48,235 bases of DNA from positions 1 through 48,235 of the forward strand of contig NZ_JAEVHL010000023.1 of the NCBI RefSeq assembly GCF_016803395.1, in the 5' to 3' direction. The notes beneath the pieces are model-generated. The model saw only the letters and a program-made list of their open reading frames with translations, did no database searches and was not told the DNA's origin. Both the position numbers and the translations under genes were made by a program. This DNA is from Micromonospora tarensis (GTDB lineage: Bacteria > Actinomycetota > Actinomycetes > Mycobacteriales > Micromonosporaceae). Below, one piece after another: positions 19,718 to 29,252 of this stretch; positions within the stretch are counted from its first letter, which is position 1, and every line of letters starts with the position of its first letter.

Positions 19718-21700
19718 TCAGGACACTCGACCCAGCGCGTGCAGCATGTACTTCTCGCGGTCGTACGGGCTGGCGCCCGGATGCCGTCGTACCGGTGCAG
19801 GGCCGGCGAACGGGCGGTAACCGTCGAACTCGGTCAGCAGCACCCCCTCACCGCTGGTCACCTCCGGGAGGCGTTGCGCCAGCGCGTCGACCTGGTCGGC
19901 CGGAACGACACCGCCCAGCACCACCGTCCGCGCGCCCCGGACCCGGTGCTCGTCGGGAATCGCCTGCACGGCGTTCAATGTCGCGAGCAGCGCGCCGACC
20001 GCGTCCGCCGGCGCCTCCAGGCTGAAACGGTGCACCGGTTCGTACACCCGGGTGCCGGCCCGCTTCAGTGCGTCGCCCACCACCAGTGGGGTGGCGCTGC
20101 GGAAGTCACCCGCCGCGCTGATCGGGCTGGCGTAGCCCGTACGGGTCAGGGTGACCGCGCAGTCGATCACCGACCAGCCGTACAGTCCGTAGCGCAGGGT
20201 CTGGTGCACCGTCTCCTCGATCGCCTTGTGGAACGCGAGAGGCAGGCTGCCCAGCTCCACGGCCAACTGGAACGTGGTGCCAGTGCCGGGTGCGGCCGGC
20301 TCCAGCCGCAGGCCCACGGTGGCCCAGAAGAAGTTCGGCCCGTCGAGGCCGATCTCCTCCAGCGCCTCGCCGCTGCCCACCAGCCGTTCCACGTACAGCG
20401 GTCGGGACGGGGCGAACTCCACCTCGATGCCGAACTCCTCGGCCAGGGTGGCGGCGAGCACCTCCTTCTGCACCTCTCCGTAGAGATCCACCGAGACGGT
20501 CCCGTCCAACTCGTCGCGCCGTACGTTGATCACCGGATCCTGCTCGGAGAGCTGCTGGAGGGCGGCGAACAGCACGGCGCGCTGCCCGGGGTGCCGCGCC
20601 GAGACGATGGCTTCCATGCCGGGTGGCGCGAAGAGGGGATCCGTCAGAAGCCCCTCGGCGCTGCCCAGTTGGTCACCGATCCGCGCCTCGGGCAGCCCGG
20701 AGACCTTCGCCATCGCGCCGGGCAACGCGACCCCCTCGTGCGCGTCCGCACCCCGGTCGAAGACCCGGACGGCGGACAACCGCCCGCCGAACTCGCGGAT
20801 GCCCCCGCCCCGTTCGCCGCGGTAGATCCGCACCCGGTCCCGGGCACGAAGGCTGCCGGCGAAGGTACGGACGTACGCGATCTTCTCCCCCGCCCGACCC
20901 CGCTCCAACTTGAACACCGTGGCCTTCAGCGGGGCGTCCGCCCCGGCCGGCGACGGCGCGGTCATCGTGCTGAGGGCGTCGGTGAGCTGGTCGACGCCCT
21001 CGCCCGTGACGGCGGAGCCGAAGTGCACCGGATACACCAGGGCGGCCCGCACCTGCCGGCTCAACTGCCGCAGGCAGTCCCGGGCGGACAATTGGACGCC
21101 GTCGTCCAGGTAGGCGTCCAGGAACGACTCATCATGGGCCCCGAGCACCTCGGCCAACTCCTCGGTGAAGGCCGGATCCGCCGGGTCGCGGGGACGGCTG
21201 CGCGCGGCCCGGGTGCCGATCGCCTCCACCGCCGAGACCACGACGCAGTCCGGGGTCAGGTGCTCCCGGATCGAGTCCACCAGGTCCGCGTCCCGGGCAC
21301 CCATCCGGTCGATCTTGTTGACGAAGATGAGCGTCGGGATCCGCATTCGCACCAGCCGGCGCATGAGGACTCGGGTACGCGCCTGCACCCCCTCCACGGC
21401 GGAGATCACCAGTACGGCGGCGTCCAGCATGCGTAGCGCGCGCTCGACCTCGGCCACGAAATCGGAGTGGCCAGGCGTGTCGACGAGGTTGACGTGGACG
21501 TCATTGACCCGGAACGACACGACAGCGGATTTGATGGTGATCCCCCGTCGGCGTTCCAGCTCGTGAGAGTCGGTCTGGGTGTCACCTCGGTCGACACTGC
21601 CGATGTGGGGAATAAGGCCGGCGTTGAAGAGCAGACGCTCGGTCAGGCTCGTCTTTCCGGCATCAACGTGAGCGACAATTCCTACGTTCACAAAGTTCAT
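19718..21700 (-). CDS. Tet(M)/OtrA-type ribosomal protection GTPase
   Basis: A 660-residue EF-G-like translational GTPase. G motifs are visible: AHVDAGKTS, RRRGITI, DTPGHSDF and NKIDR. Length and C-terminal features match the tetracycline ribosomal protection family rather than EF-G: the domain IV loop GYASPISAAGDFRS corresponds to the YSPVSTPADFR loop of Tet(M), and the end SPYDREKYMLHALGRV matches the C-terminal helix of that family. In Tet(M) the domain IV loop enters the 30S decoding site and dislodges the drug. Actinomycetes often carry such genes as self-resistance (OtrA) or as general intrinsic ones. Being next to the cluster, and upstream of the JmjC gene on the same strand, it may be the self-resistance determinant. 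Its exact drug cannot be predicted. Confidence 0.92.
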   Translation of the reverse strand: MNFVNVGIVAHVDAGKTSLTERLLFNAGLIPHIGSVDRGDTQTDSHELERRRGITIKSAVVSFRVNDVHVNLVDTPGHSDFVAEVERALRMLDAAVLVISAVEGVQARTRVLMRRLVRMRIPTLIFVNKIDRMGARDADLVDSIREHLTPDCVVVSAVEAIGTRAARSRPRDPADPAFTEELAEVLGAHDESFLDAYLDDGVQLSARDCLRQLSRQVRAALVYPVHFGSAVTGEGVDQLTDALSTMTAPSPAGADAPLKATVFKLERGRAGEKIAYVRTFAGSLRARDRVRIYRGERGGGIREFGGRLSAVRVFDRGADAHEGVALPGAMAKVSGLPEARIGDQLGSAEGLLTDPLFAPPGMEAIVSARHPGQRAVLFAALQQLSEQDPVINVRRDELDGTVSVDLYGEVQKEVLAATLAEEFGIEVEFAPSRPLYVERLVGSGEALEEIGLDGPNFFWATVGLRLEPAAPGTGTTFQLAVELGSLPLAFHKAIEETVHQTLRYGLYGWSVIDCAVTLTRTGYASPISAAGDFRSATPLVVGDALKRAGTRVYEPVHRFSLEAPADAVGALLATLNAVQAIPDEHRVRGARTVVLGGVVPADQVDALAQRLPEVTSGEGVLLTEFDGYRPFAGPAPVRRHPGASPYDREKYMLHALGRVS

Positions 21701-21967
21701 CTGGCGCGAAGACCCCTACCACCTCGGACAAGACGACGGTTTCCTGGAGATTGTCGATTTGCCCGCGCATGCCGACTCCCTTCGCGCATCAGCCAGTGAT
21801 CTGCCCGACTCCAGCACCGGAAACCCTACCGCGTGCGCCGTCAGAAGGGCATCCCTGATGGACCACCATGGCGCAGGCGGGGGCTTCTCCTGAAGACCAC
21901 ACAGCGACCACTTCACCAAGATCAATAGAGGTGGGATGGGCCGAATCCCAGCGGCAACGGGTGGACG

Positions 21968-23227
21968 TCAGCGTGGCGGCGAAGCCTGCTCCAGAGGGCG
22001 TCCGTGAGCGCGGATCGTGTCCGAGGCAGCGACGCCGAGCAGGACGGCGACAGCCGCTGCGGCGACCTCGAGTGGCGGCAGGCCGACCATCACCGGCGCC
22101 ATGGCCGCGAGGACGAGGATCCCGATCGGCCGTGGCCTGGACACCCGGGCGAAGGCCACGTACTCGAATACCGAGCGCCCGGCGAGGAAGAGCGCAGGCC
22201 CGCCGAGGATGGCCCCGACCCAGGCGGGTTTGGCGTCTCCGGTGGGATCTACGAGGGTGAGTTCGGAACCGGCCGAGGTGGCAAGGATGCCGGAGACCAT
22301 GAGCAGGTGTGAGAACTCGGCCAACCGACCGACCCGTCCGGGGTCGGTGGATGCCGCGATGGCTTCGCCCAGGATCTGGCCGGCTCGGTAGAAGTAGATC
22401 CGCCACAGCAACACCGTGGCGAGGAACGACACGGTAAGGGCCAATGTTCGGTCAGCCACGATCGGACCGCGTAGCAGGCTCGACCCCGAGGTCAGGATCG
22501 TCTCGCCGAGCGCGACGATGACGAGCTGCCAGTAGCGTTCGGCCAGGTGCTCACCCGCGCCGGCCCACGGGGACACCTGTGCGCGACCCAGCCCCGGGAC
22601 CGGCCACCCGAACCTGGCCCCCAGGTAGTCGATCGCGAGGGCCAGCGTCCACAGTGAATTGCGCGTCACCTCGGGTGCGAAGGCTCCGGTGAGCCACGGT
22701 ACGGCAGACGCGCCGAACCAGACGAGCGCCAGCATGTTGACGCGGCGAAGGTTGTGGCCCCGCAGAATGAGCCCGAAGAAGAGAGTACGGCCCACCTGGA
22801 TCGCGACGTAGGTGCTCGCGAAGAGCAGGCCAGTCTCGGCGAGAGCCCCCGAGATCGCGACCGCCAGGAACAGGCTCCCATACATCGTCGTGATGACCAC
22901 GAACTGGATTGTCGGCTGAAACGGATCGAATCTGCTCGTCACCCATGCCGTCTGGGTCCAGATCCACCAAACCGCCAAGAACAGCAGCAGAGTCTCGCCA
23001 TTCTCCGCAAGGGAAGTGGTCAGCCTCTCCGCGACGTGACCTCTGGTGTAATCCAACACCAACTCGTGCACGATCCGGGTGAGCGCGAAGACGAACACGA
23101 GGTCGAAGAACAGTTCCAGAAAGGTCGGCCGCTGCGGACTCTCACGCCTGCGCAGCAGATTGGCCACTCTATTCGTCGTCACCCGCCCGCCTGCTTCGTC
23201 GGCTTGTCGCTGAAGCAGTCGTACCAC
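21968..23227 (-). CDS. LtrA-family (low temperature requirement A) membrane protein
   Basis: An integral membrane protein of 419 residues with about eleven hydrophobic segments. The N-terminal motif RPTFLELFFDLVFVFALTRI is the hallmark of the LtrA family, and the later segments ERYWQLVIVALGETIL and FSHLLMVSGILA also fit. The furthest start is GTG 23227; a GTG at 23182 would shorten it by 15 residues, and neither has a clear ribosome binding site. The function of the family is not well established; it was named from a Listeria cold-growth mutant. It stands alone, upstream of the ribosomal protection gene with 268 bases between them in which I see no gene. No link to the cluster is evident. Confidence 0.9.
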   Translation of the reverse strand: MVRLLQRQADEAGGRVTTNRVANLLRRRESPQRPTFLELFFDLVFVFALTRIVHELVLDYTRGHVAERLTTSLAENGETLLLFLAVWWIWTQTAWVTSRFDPFQPTIQFVVITTMYGSLFLAVAISGALAETGLLFASTYVAIQVGRTLFFGLILRGHNLRRVNMLALVWFGASAVPWLTGAFAPEVTRNSLWTLALAIDYLGARFGWPVPGLGRAQVSPWAGAGEHLAERYWQLVIVALGETILTSGSSLLRGPIVADRTLALTVSFLATVLLWRIYFYRAGQILGEAIAASTDPGRVGRLAEFSHLLMVSGILATSAGSELTLVDPTGDAKPAWVGAILGGPALFLAGRSVFEYVAFARVSRPRPIGILVLAAMAPVMVGLPPLEVAAAAVAVLLGVAASDTIRAHGRPLEQASPPR

Positions 23228-23481
23228 GTTGCCGCGCCGCCCACGGGAAAAGACGAACCCGAATGACCAAAGGGGGCAGCGCGTTGGGCGCTGCGCCGAC
23301 GAGCGGTCCGGCGGCAGCGTTCTTACCAGGCCGCGCCGGAGCAGGGCGGTGATCCGGTCGACGCCGGCGTGCCGGACCTACCTGGTTTGGGCTGTCGACG
23401 TTGTGGTGACGATCCTCGTGCCGGGCGATGACCAGCCGGGTCTCGTAGGCTCGGACAGTGGAAAGCAGTCAAGGACGGATC

Positions 23482-24714
23482 ATGGCGCAGATGTTGGACG
23501 CGGCGGAGAACGCCTCTCCCGTCGACGCGGTCGAGGCGGTCACCCGGGAACTCGGTGCGGCGCTGGGGGCGCGTAGCGTCACGTTCCTGATCGCGGACCT
23601 CAGCGGCCGGGCGTTGGTCCGGTTGACCCACGTGCCGCTCGCCGGGACCGGTGCGGGACGCCAGGGCGTTGACGAGGTCGCCACGATGATGCCGTTCGCC
23701 GGTGGCCCCGCCGAGCAGGCGCTACGCACCCAGATGGTGCAGGTCGTCCCGCAGCGCGACAGCTGGACGGTGTTGGCGCCGGTGACCGACCGCGGTGAGG
23801 CCATCGGCCTGCTCCAGATGGTCCTGCCGGATGAGCCGGACCCGCGGGTGCTGGAGGAGATCGCCCGTACGGCGCACGTGTTGGCGTTCGTGGTGATCGC
23901 CAACCGGCGGCACACCGATCTGTTCGAGTGGGGGCAACGGACGACCCCGTTCACCCTGTCCGGGGAGATCCAGCGCCGTCTGCTGCCCGCCTCGTTCACG
24001 TGTGAAGCCAGCGCTTTCACCCTGTCCGGCTGGCTGGAGCCCGCCGCCAGCATCGGCGGGGACACCTTCGACTACAGCCTCGCCCGCGACGTGCTGCACT
24101 TCAGCGTCACCGACGCGATGGGCCACGGGGTGGCCAGCGCGCTCACGGCGACCCTGGGCGTGGGCAGCCTGCGCAACAGCCGCCGCCGCGGGGCCGGTCT
24201 GGCGGAGCAGGCCGAAGCGGCGAATGCCGACGTGGCTGACCACGCAACCTCGTCCGGCAGCTACATCACCGCCGTCCTCGGCCGTCTCGACCTGCGTACC
24301 GGCGTGTGCGCGCTGCTCAACGCCGGGCACGTTCCGCCGATGCTGGTACGCGACGGCGAACCCCGGACGCTGCCACTACCGCCCAACTTTCCGCTGGGTA
24401 TGTTCGCCGACACCGGGCACCGTGCTGGCGAGATCGCGCTGCGACCCGGCGACCGCCTGGTGGTGGTGACCGATGGCATGCGGGAGCGCAACGCCGCCAA
24501 CCTCGATCTGCCGACCATGTTGCGGTTGATCACCGATCTGCATCCACGAGAGGCTGCCCGCGCGTTGGCCGACGCCGTCCTCGAGGTCAGCGGACCAACG
24601 TTGGCCGACGACGCCACCCTGTTCATCATCGACTGGCACGGCGGGCACAGCGAGGATCGGCGGACCAGAGCCGGCGCCGACCAGGAACGGGCCAGCGCCG
24701 CGCTGCCCGACTGA
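23482..24714 (+). CDS. SpoIIE/PP2C-type serine phosphatase with an N-terminal GAF-like sensor
   Basis: Start chosen at ATG 23482, which has AAGGA six bases upstream; a GTG at 23458 is also in frame. The product has 410 residues. Residues 1-150 look like a GAF domain (LGARSVTFLIADLSGRAL … VTDRGEAIGLLQM). Residues 165-395 form an SpoIIE phosphatase domain, with metal-binding acids in GGDTFDY, DAMGHG, VVTDGM and DDATLF. Such enzymes dephosphorylate an STAS anti-anti-sigma protein in response to a signal and so free a sigma factor. The adjacent convergent STAS gene (its stop touches this stop) and the HATPase gene beyond it make a complete partner-switching set. Confidence 0.9.
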   Translation: MAQMLDAAENASPVDAVEAVTRELGAALGARSVTFLIADLSGRALVRLTHVPLAGTGAGRQGVDEVATMMPFAGGPAEQALRTQMVQVVPQRDSWTVLAPVTDRGEAIGLLQMVLPDEPDPRVLEEIARTAHVLAFVVIANRRHTDLFEWGQRTTPFTLSGEIQRRLLPASFTCEASAFTLSGWLEPAASIGGDTFDYSLARDVLHFSVTDAMGHGVASALTATLGVGSLRNSRRRGAGLAEQAEAANADVADHATSSGSYITAVLGRLDLRTGVCALLNAGHVPPMLVRDGEPRTLPLPPNFPLGMFADTGHRAGEIALRPGDRLVVVTDGMRERNAANLDLPTMLRLITDLHPREAARALADAVLEVSGPTLADDATLFIIDWHGGHSEDRRTRAGADQERASAALPD

Positions 24715-25080
24715 CTACTGGCCAGGCGCGCGGTCGGTGGACGGAACATCGGCTTCAGCCGCCTGCACACTGTCATAAACCGGGATCACTCGATCCACCG
24801 ACGTGACCGTCAGGACGCTGTGCACAGCAGGCCGCACCGCCGCGAGGCTCAGCCGACCGCCGACGTCGCGCATCGCCTTGAACATCACGACCAGCGCGCC
24901 CAGTCCGCTGGAGTCCATGAATCCCACCCCGGCCAGGTCCAGCACCACGTGCTGGTCACCGGCGTCGGCCAATCGTTGCAGGCTCTCGCGCAGCTGGGGA
25001 GATGTCGCCATGTCCAGCTCGCCGCGCGCCTCGAGCACGGTGCAGCCCCGGCCCGGCCGGACCGACAGCAGCAGATCCAC
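24715..25080 (-). CDS. STAS-domain anti-anti-sigma factor
   Basis: The start is set at GTG 25080 because GGGGGAGG lies five bases upstream; longer readings have no ribosome binding site. This gives 121 residues, a single STAS domain (SpoIIAA/RsbV type). The phosphorylation site is in GVGFMDSSGLGALV at serines 57/58, the same place as in B. subtilis SpoIIAA. The last 15 residues are a polar tail. When unphosphorylated, such proteins bind the HATPase anti-sigma factor and release the sigma factor. Its neighbours are the phosphatase at 23482 (convergent) and the kinase-type anti-sigma factor at 25283 (divergent). Confidence 0.9.
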   Translation of the reverse strand: MDLLLSVRPGRGCTVLEARGELDMATSPQLRESLQRLADAGDQHVVLDLAGVGFMDSSGLGALVVMFKAMRDVGGRLSLAAVRPAVHSVLTVTSVDRVIPVYDSVQAAEADVPSTDRAPGQ

Positions 25081-25282
25081 AGCAACCTCCCCCACGCCCC
25101 GATGATCCCCGCCTACCATATTCTGCCGACGGGTGAACCGCTGTCGGCCGGCGTAGTTCGCGCCGGCGCCCTGACCGTTTCGCCTCCGTAGAACCGGGGT
25201 AGGGCTGATCACCACCGGAGCATCGCGCCTCGGGTGACGAGGTAGTCCGACGGTCGGGTACGGGCGGGGAAGGAGCTGTGCG

Positions 25283-25705
25283 GTGCGGGTGAGCATGACG
25301 CTGTCACTCCCGCGGGAACCGTCGTCGGTGACCCGCGCCCGCCACGTCCTCACCACCCTGCTGAGCCTCACCGATGTGGCCGAGGACTCCCGTGGTCACC
25401 TCGCTGTGCTGATCAGCGAGGCGTGCGCCAACGCGGTGCTGCACGGAGATCCCGACAGCACCGTTGACATCACCATCGTCATCGACGATGCCGTCTGCCT
25501 CCTCGAGGTCGGCAACCGTGGCAGCATCCCCAACGGCGGTGGCCTCGACGCAGAACTCCCCGCCCCGCTCACCGTCGGCGGTCGTGGGCTGCCCCTGATC
25601 GCCGCGCTCGCCGACACGGCCGTCTTCGTCGCCGGGCCACCGGACCATGTGCTGCTCCGCATCACCAAACACCTTGCCAACGCACGAGCAGCACCGATCG
25701 GATGA
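25283..25705 (+). CDS. HATPase anti-sigma factor / serine kinase (RsbW-like)
   Basis: A 140-residue single-domain GHKL ATPase starting at GTG 25283, with GGAG seven bases upstream. The N-box reads LISEACANAVLHG and the glycine-rich lid is VGGRGLPLIAAL. The short G1 segment LLEVGNRGSIP is weaker than the usual DxGxG motif (no aspartate is seen), so nucleotide binding may be altered. These proteins bind a sigma factor or an STAS partner and phosphorylate the latter. It is divergent from the STAS gene, with about 200 bases between them that could hold both promoters. The target sigma factor is not encoded nearby. Confidence 0.87.
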   Translation: MRVSMTLSLPREPSSVTRARHVLTTLLSLTDVAEDSRGHLAVLISEACANAVLHGDPDSTVDITIVIDDAVCLLEVGNRGSIPNGGGLDAELPAPLTVGGRGLPLIAALADTAVFVAGPPDHVLLRITKHLANARAAPIG

Positions 25706-25852
25706 CCGGCTGCCGCGCCACGCGCTCGCCAGCCGCCGAGTCAAGCCAGGTAGCCGGCCTTCGATGGGGCACCCCGCGGGTGGCGGCCGACATGGGAAGC
25801 GGTGCGGCGAGCAGGAGCACGGCCGGCAGGGCCGAGGTGGTTGGCGCTGGCC

Positions 25853-26170
25853 TCACCCGTCAGCGTGCCGCGTCCCCTGCTGCTGGTTCTGCCGGAGGGC
25901 TTCCTCGAGTTGGTCTTCGAGGATGATGATCCGGCAGGCGGCCTCCAGGGCGGTGCCCTGGTCGACCATCTCCCGGGCCCGGGCGGCCAGGCGAAGCTGG
26001 TAGCGGGAGTAGCGACGGTGCCCACCACCGGAGCGGTGCGGGTTGATCAGTTTCGCCTCGTCCAGGCGGCGCAGGAAGTCCTGCGTGGTGCCGAGCATCT
26101 CTGCGGCCTGACCGATGGTGTAGGCCGGGAAGTCCTCGTCGCCGAACATGTCATCGGGGTTCTGCCCCAT
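25853..26170 (-). CDS. Short MerR-type DNA-binding protein
   Basis: A 105-residue protein with GGAGG ahead of the ATG. The helix-turn-helix of the MerR/BldC group is visible: YTIGQAAEMLGTTQDFLRRLDEAKLINPHRSGGGHRRYSRYQL. A short helical stretch follows (about 40 residues, DQGTALEAACRIIILEDQLEEAL), likely a dimerisation helix. There is no room for an effector-binding domain, so it probably acts by binding DNA cooperatively or with a partner. A perfect hairpin lies just upstream of the ribosome binding site. Its targets are not known from sequence. Confidence 0.88.
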   Translation of the reverse strand: MGQNPDDMFGDEDFPAYTIGQAAEMLGTTQDFLRRLDEAKLINPHRSGGGHRRYSRYQLRLAARAREMVDQGTALEAACRIIILEDQLEEALRQNQQQGTRHADG

Positions 26171-26186
26171 ACCACCTCCATGTCGA

Positions 26187-26214
26187 GGGCCCCGGCGCGT
26201 CAGCGCCGGGGCCC
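26187..26214. terminator. Perfect 12-bp hairpin in the leader of the MerR gene
   Basis: GGGCCCCGGCGC (26187-26198) and GCGCCGGGGCCC (26203-26214) pair perfectly around a four-base loop. It lies 17 bases upstream of the MerR start. It may end transcripts arriving from the right, such as a small upstream reading frame, or act in the leader of the MerR mRNA. Confidence 0.6.
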
Positions 26215-26394
26215 AGGGTTACGGGTCAGAACACCATTTGCCGACCGGAACGTCGGCTTGTCATGTCCGCACCAGCCGCAAAGAACGGCTTCGGGTGCGA
26301 GGATCGCGTATGCGTGACCGGAGACCACCTCTCGTTCGATGGAAACTGCGGTGTCCGCCCGGCCTGAGATGACGGCCGACGGCGGGCGATCCAA
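26200..26394 (-). CDS. Possible small protein (64 residues) upstream of the MerR gene
   Basis: A TTG at 26394 preceded ten bases upstream by GGGAGG opens a 64-residue frame whose stop codon falls in the hairpin loop at 26200-26202. The product has a CGWCGHD motif that could bind a metal, and a basic C-terminus. The position, in line with the MerR gene and ended by a hairpin, is the main support. It may equally be chance; I do not recognise a family. Confidence 0.25.
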   Translation of the reverse strand: MDRPPSAVISGRADTAVSIEREVVSGHAYAILAPEAVLCGWCGHDKPTFRSANGVLTRNPGPRR

Positions 26395-27099
26395 CGGTGT
26401 ACGGCCCTCCCTTTCCTCTGCTACTTCTTTCCCTTACTGACGTACGGTCCGCCGGTGCTGGAGCCCCACGCGACTTCCTAGCCCCTGCACGTACGGCGAA
26501 CAACAGCTGGAGCCCCGAAAGAGCCTTGGCCCCACCTGCGCCCCGGCTCGCATCACGCCGGGCTCTGCTTCCACTGCCTTCCGTAGCGGGAACGATGGTT
26601 CGTGTTCCGCTCCTCGCTGCCCGTCGTGCTCTCACGGCCGGACAGCTCGTCTACGTCTTGACGGATCTTCTCTTCGCTCTCGACTCGAAGAAGAGTATGC
26701 CACACCGCAGAGGATGTCTAGTGTTCCCAGCCCAGATTTTCTGACCGCCGCAGCTCAAAACGGCTGACCTGCCGAAGCCCCTACGCGCGAGTTGACGCAA
26801 CCGCTCGCCCGACCGACGCTCGGCGCGGTCGTGACGGCTCTCTCGACCGCCGGAATGCCCAGCCCGAGCGGCAGGGTGGCGATCACCACTTTCGCCGAAC
26901 CCTCTCCTGACGGAAGGGTAGGTTCGGTGTCGATCATCGAGGCGATGCCGGACAGCCGGCAGGGGCGGACGAATCGGGTCCGAGGCGATGACGCCTGGCT
27001 GTCGACCAACCGGCTGCCGCCGATCTCCGAATAGCCGCGCCGTCCCGGTCCGGGGCGGGAACCGTGCGCGTCCGAGGGCGCCTGAGTGGAAATGGCTGT
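26215..27099. other. Long intergenic region, nearly empty
   Basis: Apart from the possible small frame at 26200-26394, no convincing gene is seen in about 880 bases. Base composition drops in 26640-26760, where purine and pyrimidine runs occur, which may be promoter DNA. It separates the MerR gene from the SulP gene on the other strand. Confidence 0.5.
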
Positions 27100-28598
27100 A
27101 TGTCTTCTGTGCTGTCCGCGGTCAACCGGCCGCGTCTGTCCCGTCCGTCCTGGCTGTCGCCGCAGGTGTTCCGCACCGAGGTCCTCGCCGGCCTGGTCGT
27201 CGCGCTGGCGTTGATTCCGGAGGCGATCTCCTTCTCGATCCTGGCGGGGGTCGATCCGCGGGTCGGCCTGTTCGCCTCGTTCACCATGGCCGTCACCATC
27301 GCGATCTGCGGTGGCCGACCGGCGATGATCTCCGCCGCGACCGGCGCCATCGCCCTCGTCGTCGCGCCACTCGCCAAGGAACACGGATTGGATTACCTGA
27401 TCGCGGCGGTGATCCTCGGCGGGGCGATCCAGGTCCTGCTGGCGGTGCTCGGGGTGGCGAAGCTGATGCGGTTCATCCCGCGCCGCGTCATGGTCGGCTT
27501 CGTCAACGCCCTCGCGATCCTGATCTTCGCAGCCCAGGTCCCGCATCTGCTCGGTGTGCCGTGGCTGGTCTACCCGCTCGTCGCCGCCGCCCTGGCGATC
27601 ATGGTCGGGCTGCCCCGACTCACCCGCGCCGTACCGGCGCCGCTGGTCGCGATCGTGGTGTTGACCGTGGTCACGGTGGGCGCGCACCTGGCGGTGCCGA
27701 CAGTCGGTGACGAAGGCGCGCTGCCGGACAGCCTGCCCACCCTCGGGCTGCCGCAGATCCCCTGGACCATGGGCACCCTCACCCTGATCGCCCCCTACGC
27801 CCTGGGGATCGCGCTGGTCGGGCTGATGGAGTCGTTGATGACCGCGAAGTTGGTCGACGACATCACCGACACCCCCTCCAGCAAGACCCGTGAGTCCTGG
27901 GGCCAGGGTGTCGCCAACATCGTCACCGGGTTCTTCGGCGGCATGGGCGGCTGCGCCATGATCGGCCAGACAATGATCAACGTGAAGGCGTCCGGCGCCC
28001 GCACCCGGCTGTCCACCTTCCTCGCCGGGGCGTTCCTGCTGATCCTGGTGGTCGCCCTCGGCGACGTGGTCGCGGTGATCCCGATGGCCGCCCTGGTCGC
28101 GGTGATGATCATCGTGGCGGTGTCGACGTTCGACTGGCACTCCGTCGCGCCGAAGACGCTCAAGCGGATGCCGTACGGCGAGACGATCGTCATGCTCGCC
28201 ACCGTCGCCACCACCCTGGCCACCCACAACCTGGCCATCGGCGTTGTCGTCGGTGTGCTCACCGCCATGGTGATCTTCGCTCGGCGGTCGCGCACCTGGT
28301 CAGGGTGACCAGCGTGCTCGACCCCGACGGCGGCACCCGGATCTACTCCGTGCACGGTGAGTTGTTCTTCGCCTCCAGCAACGACCTGGTCGGCCAGTTC
28401 GACTACGCGGGTGACCCCGACACCGTGGTCATCGAGATGACCCACGCCCACGTGTGGGACGCCTCCTCGGTCGCGGCACTGTACGCCATCACCACGAAGT
28501 ACGCCGCGCGGGGCAAGTCGGTGGAGATCGTCGAGTTGAACCAGCCCAGCGTCCGTATCCACGACACGCTCGCCGGGCAGCTCGGCGTCGGTCACTGA
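27100..28598 (+). CDS. SulP-family anion transporter with C-terminal STAS domain (one-base frameshift near 28287)
   Basis: The transporter part starts at ATG 27100 and shows about ten to eleven hydrophobic segments with the SulP pattern: [20 protein letters not shown] near the start, then [23 protein letters not shown] and [16 protein letters not shown]. It ends early at 28308 (…[10 protein letters not shown]). The next frame carries a STAS domain ([14 protein letters not shown] … [17 protein letters not shown]). Adding one G in the run at 28285-28287 joins them (…[20 protein letters not shown]…) into 499 residues, the usual length. Members carry sulfate, bicarbonate or other anions; the substrate is unknown here. 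The STAS stop overlaps the start of the MerR gene, a common SulP-MerR arrangement in actinomycetes. Confidence 0.87.
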
Positions 28599-29050
28599 TG
28601 GCCGCCACCAGCCGGGACAGCAGACCCGAGCAGCACGCCTCCGGTCCGACCACGGGCCGCCTGATGCAGATCGGCGAAGCAGCCGAGCGGGTCGGGCTGA
28701 GCATCCGCACCATTCGGCACTACGAGGAAGCCGGCCTGATCGTCCCGTCGGCCCGCAGCGAGGGCGGCTTCCGTCTCTACACCGAGCCTGACCTCGACCG
28801 CCTCGCCGTGGTCAAACGGATGAAGCCCCTCGGCTTCGCCCTCGACGAGATGCGCGGCCTGCTCGCCGTCCTCGACGCACTCGACACCGCAACCGGAGCC
28901 GAGCGGGCCGCGCTGCTCGACCGGCTCGGCATGTTCCACGCCGCCGCCACCACCCGCGTCACGGCGCTACGCGACCAGCTCGACATGGCCGAAGGCTTCG
29001 CCGACACGCTCCGCGACAAACTCGACCACCACCGCGGCCCAACCGGCTGA
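28598..29050 (+). CDS. MerR-family regulator of the SulP transporter operon
   Basis: A 150-residue MerR protein whose ATG overlaps the stop of the transporter gene by one base (TGATG). The N-terminal winged helix is typical: MQIGEAAERVGLSIRTIRHYEEAGLIVPSARSEGGFRLYTE, followed by the second helical segment DLDRLAVVKRMKPLGF. A coiled-coil helix and a C-terminal helix follow. No cysteine metal site is present, so it does not look like a heavy-metal sensor. By position it probably controls the transporter operon; its signal is unknown. Confidence 0.9.
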   Translation: MAATSRDSRPEQHASGPTTGRLMQIGEAAERVGLSIRTIRHYEEAGLIVPSARSEGGFRLYTEPDLDRLAVVKRMKPLGFALDEMRGLLAVLDALDTATGAERAALLDRLGMFHAAATTRVTALRDQLDMAEGFADTLRDKLDHHRGPTG

Positions 29051-29099
29051 GGCACCGCCGATTGCCGATCAACCGAGACAGTGCGTGCCAAGGTGGTGG

Positions 29100-29252
29100 T
29101 CAGCCAATCACGGTCCCTTCCCCCTGGGCCAGCCACGTCGCGCCGTACGGCCTCGCGGTGGCCTCGACCTGCTCGAGGTAGGACAGTCCCTGCTCGTTCG
29201 GGACGTCACCGGGAATGCGTAGATGGTTGATCAGGTAGGTGCTCGCGCAGCC
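29100..29252 (-). pseudogene. Remnant resembling a DUF1330 protein
   Basis: On the minus strand an uninterrupted stretch reads STYLINHLRIPGDVP and then SYLEQVEATARPYGATW before stopping at 29100. This resembles the N-terminal half of small DUF1330 proteins, which continue for another 40 or so residues. No start codon with a ribosome binding site is visible. It looks like a truncated leftover. The rest of the interval 29051-29529 holds nothing I can support. Confidence 0.4.

Noticed and set aside
26397..26744. Open frame of 115 codons on the plus strand
   Set aside because: No ribosome binding site, composition unlike the real genes, no motif; it lies in a low-complexity intergenic region.
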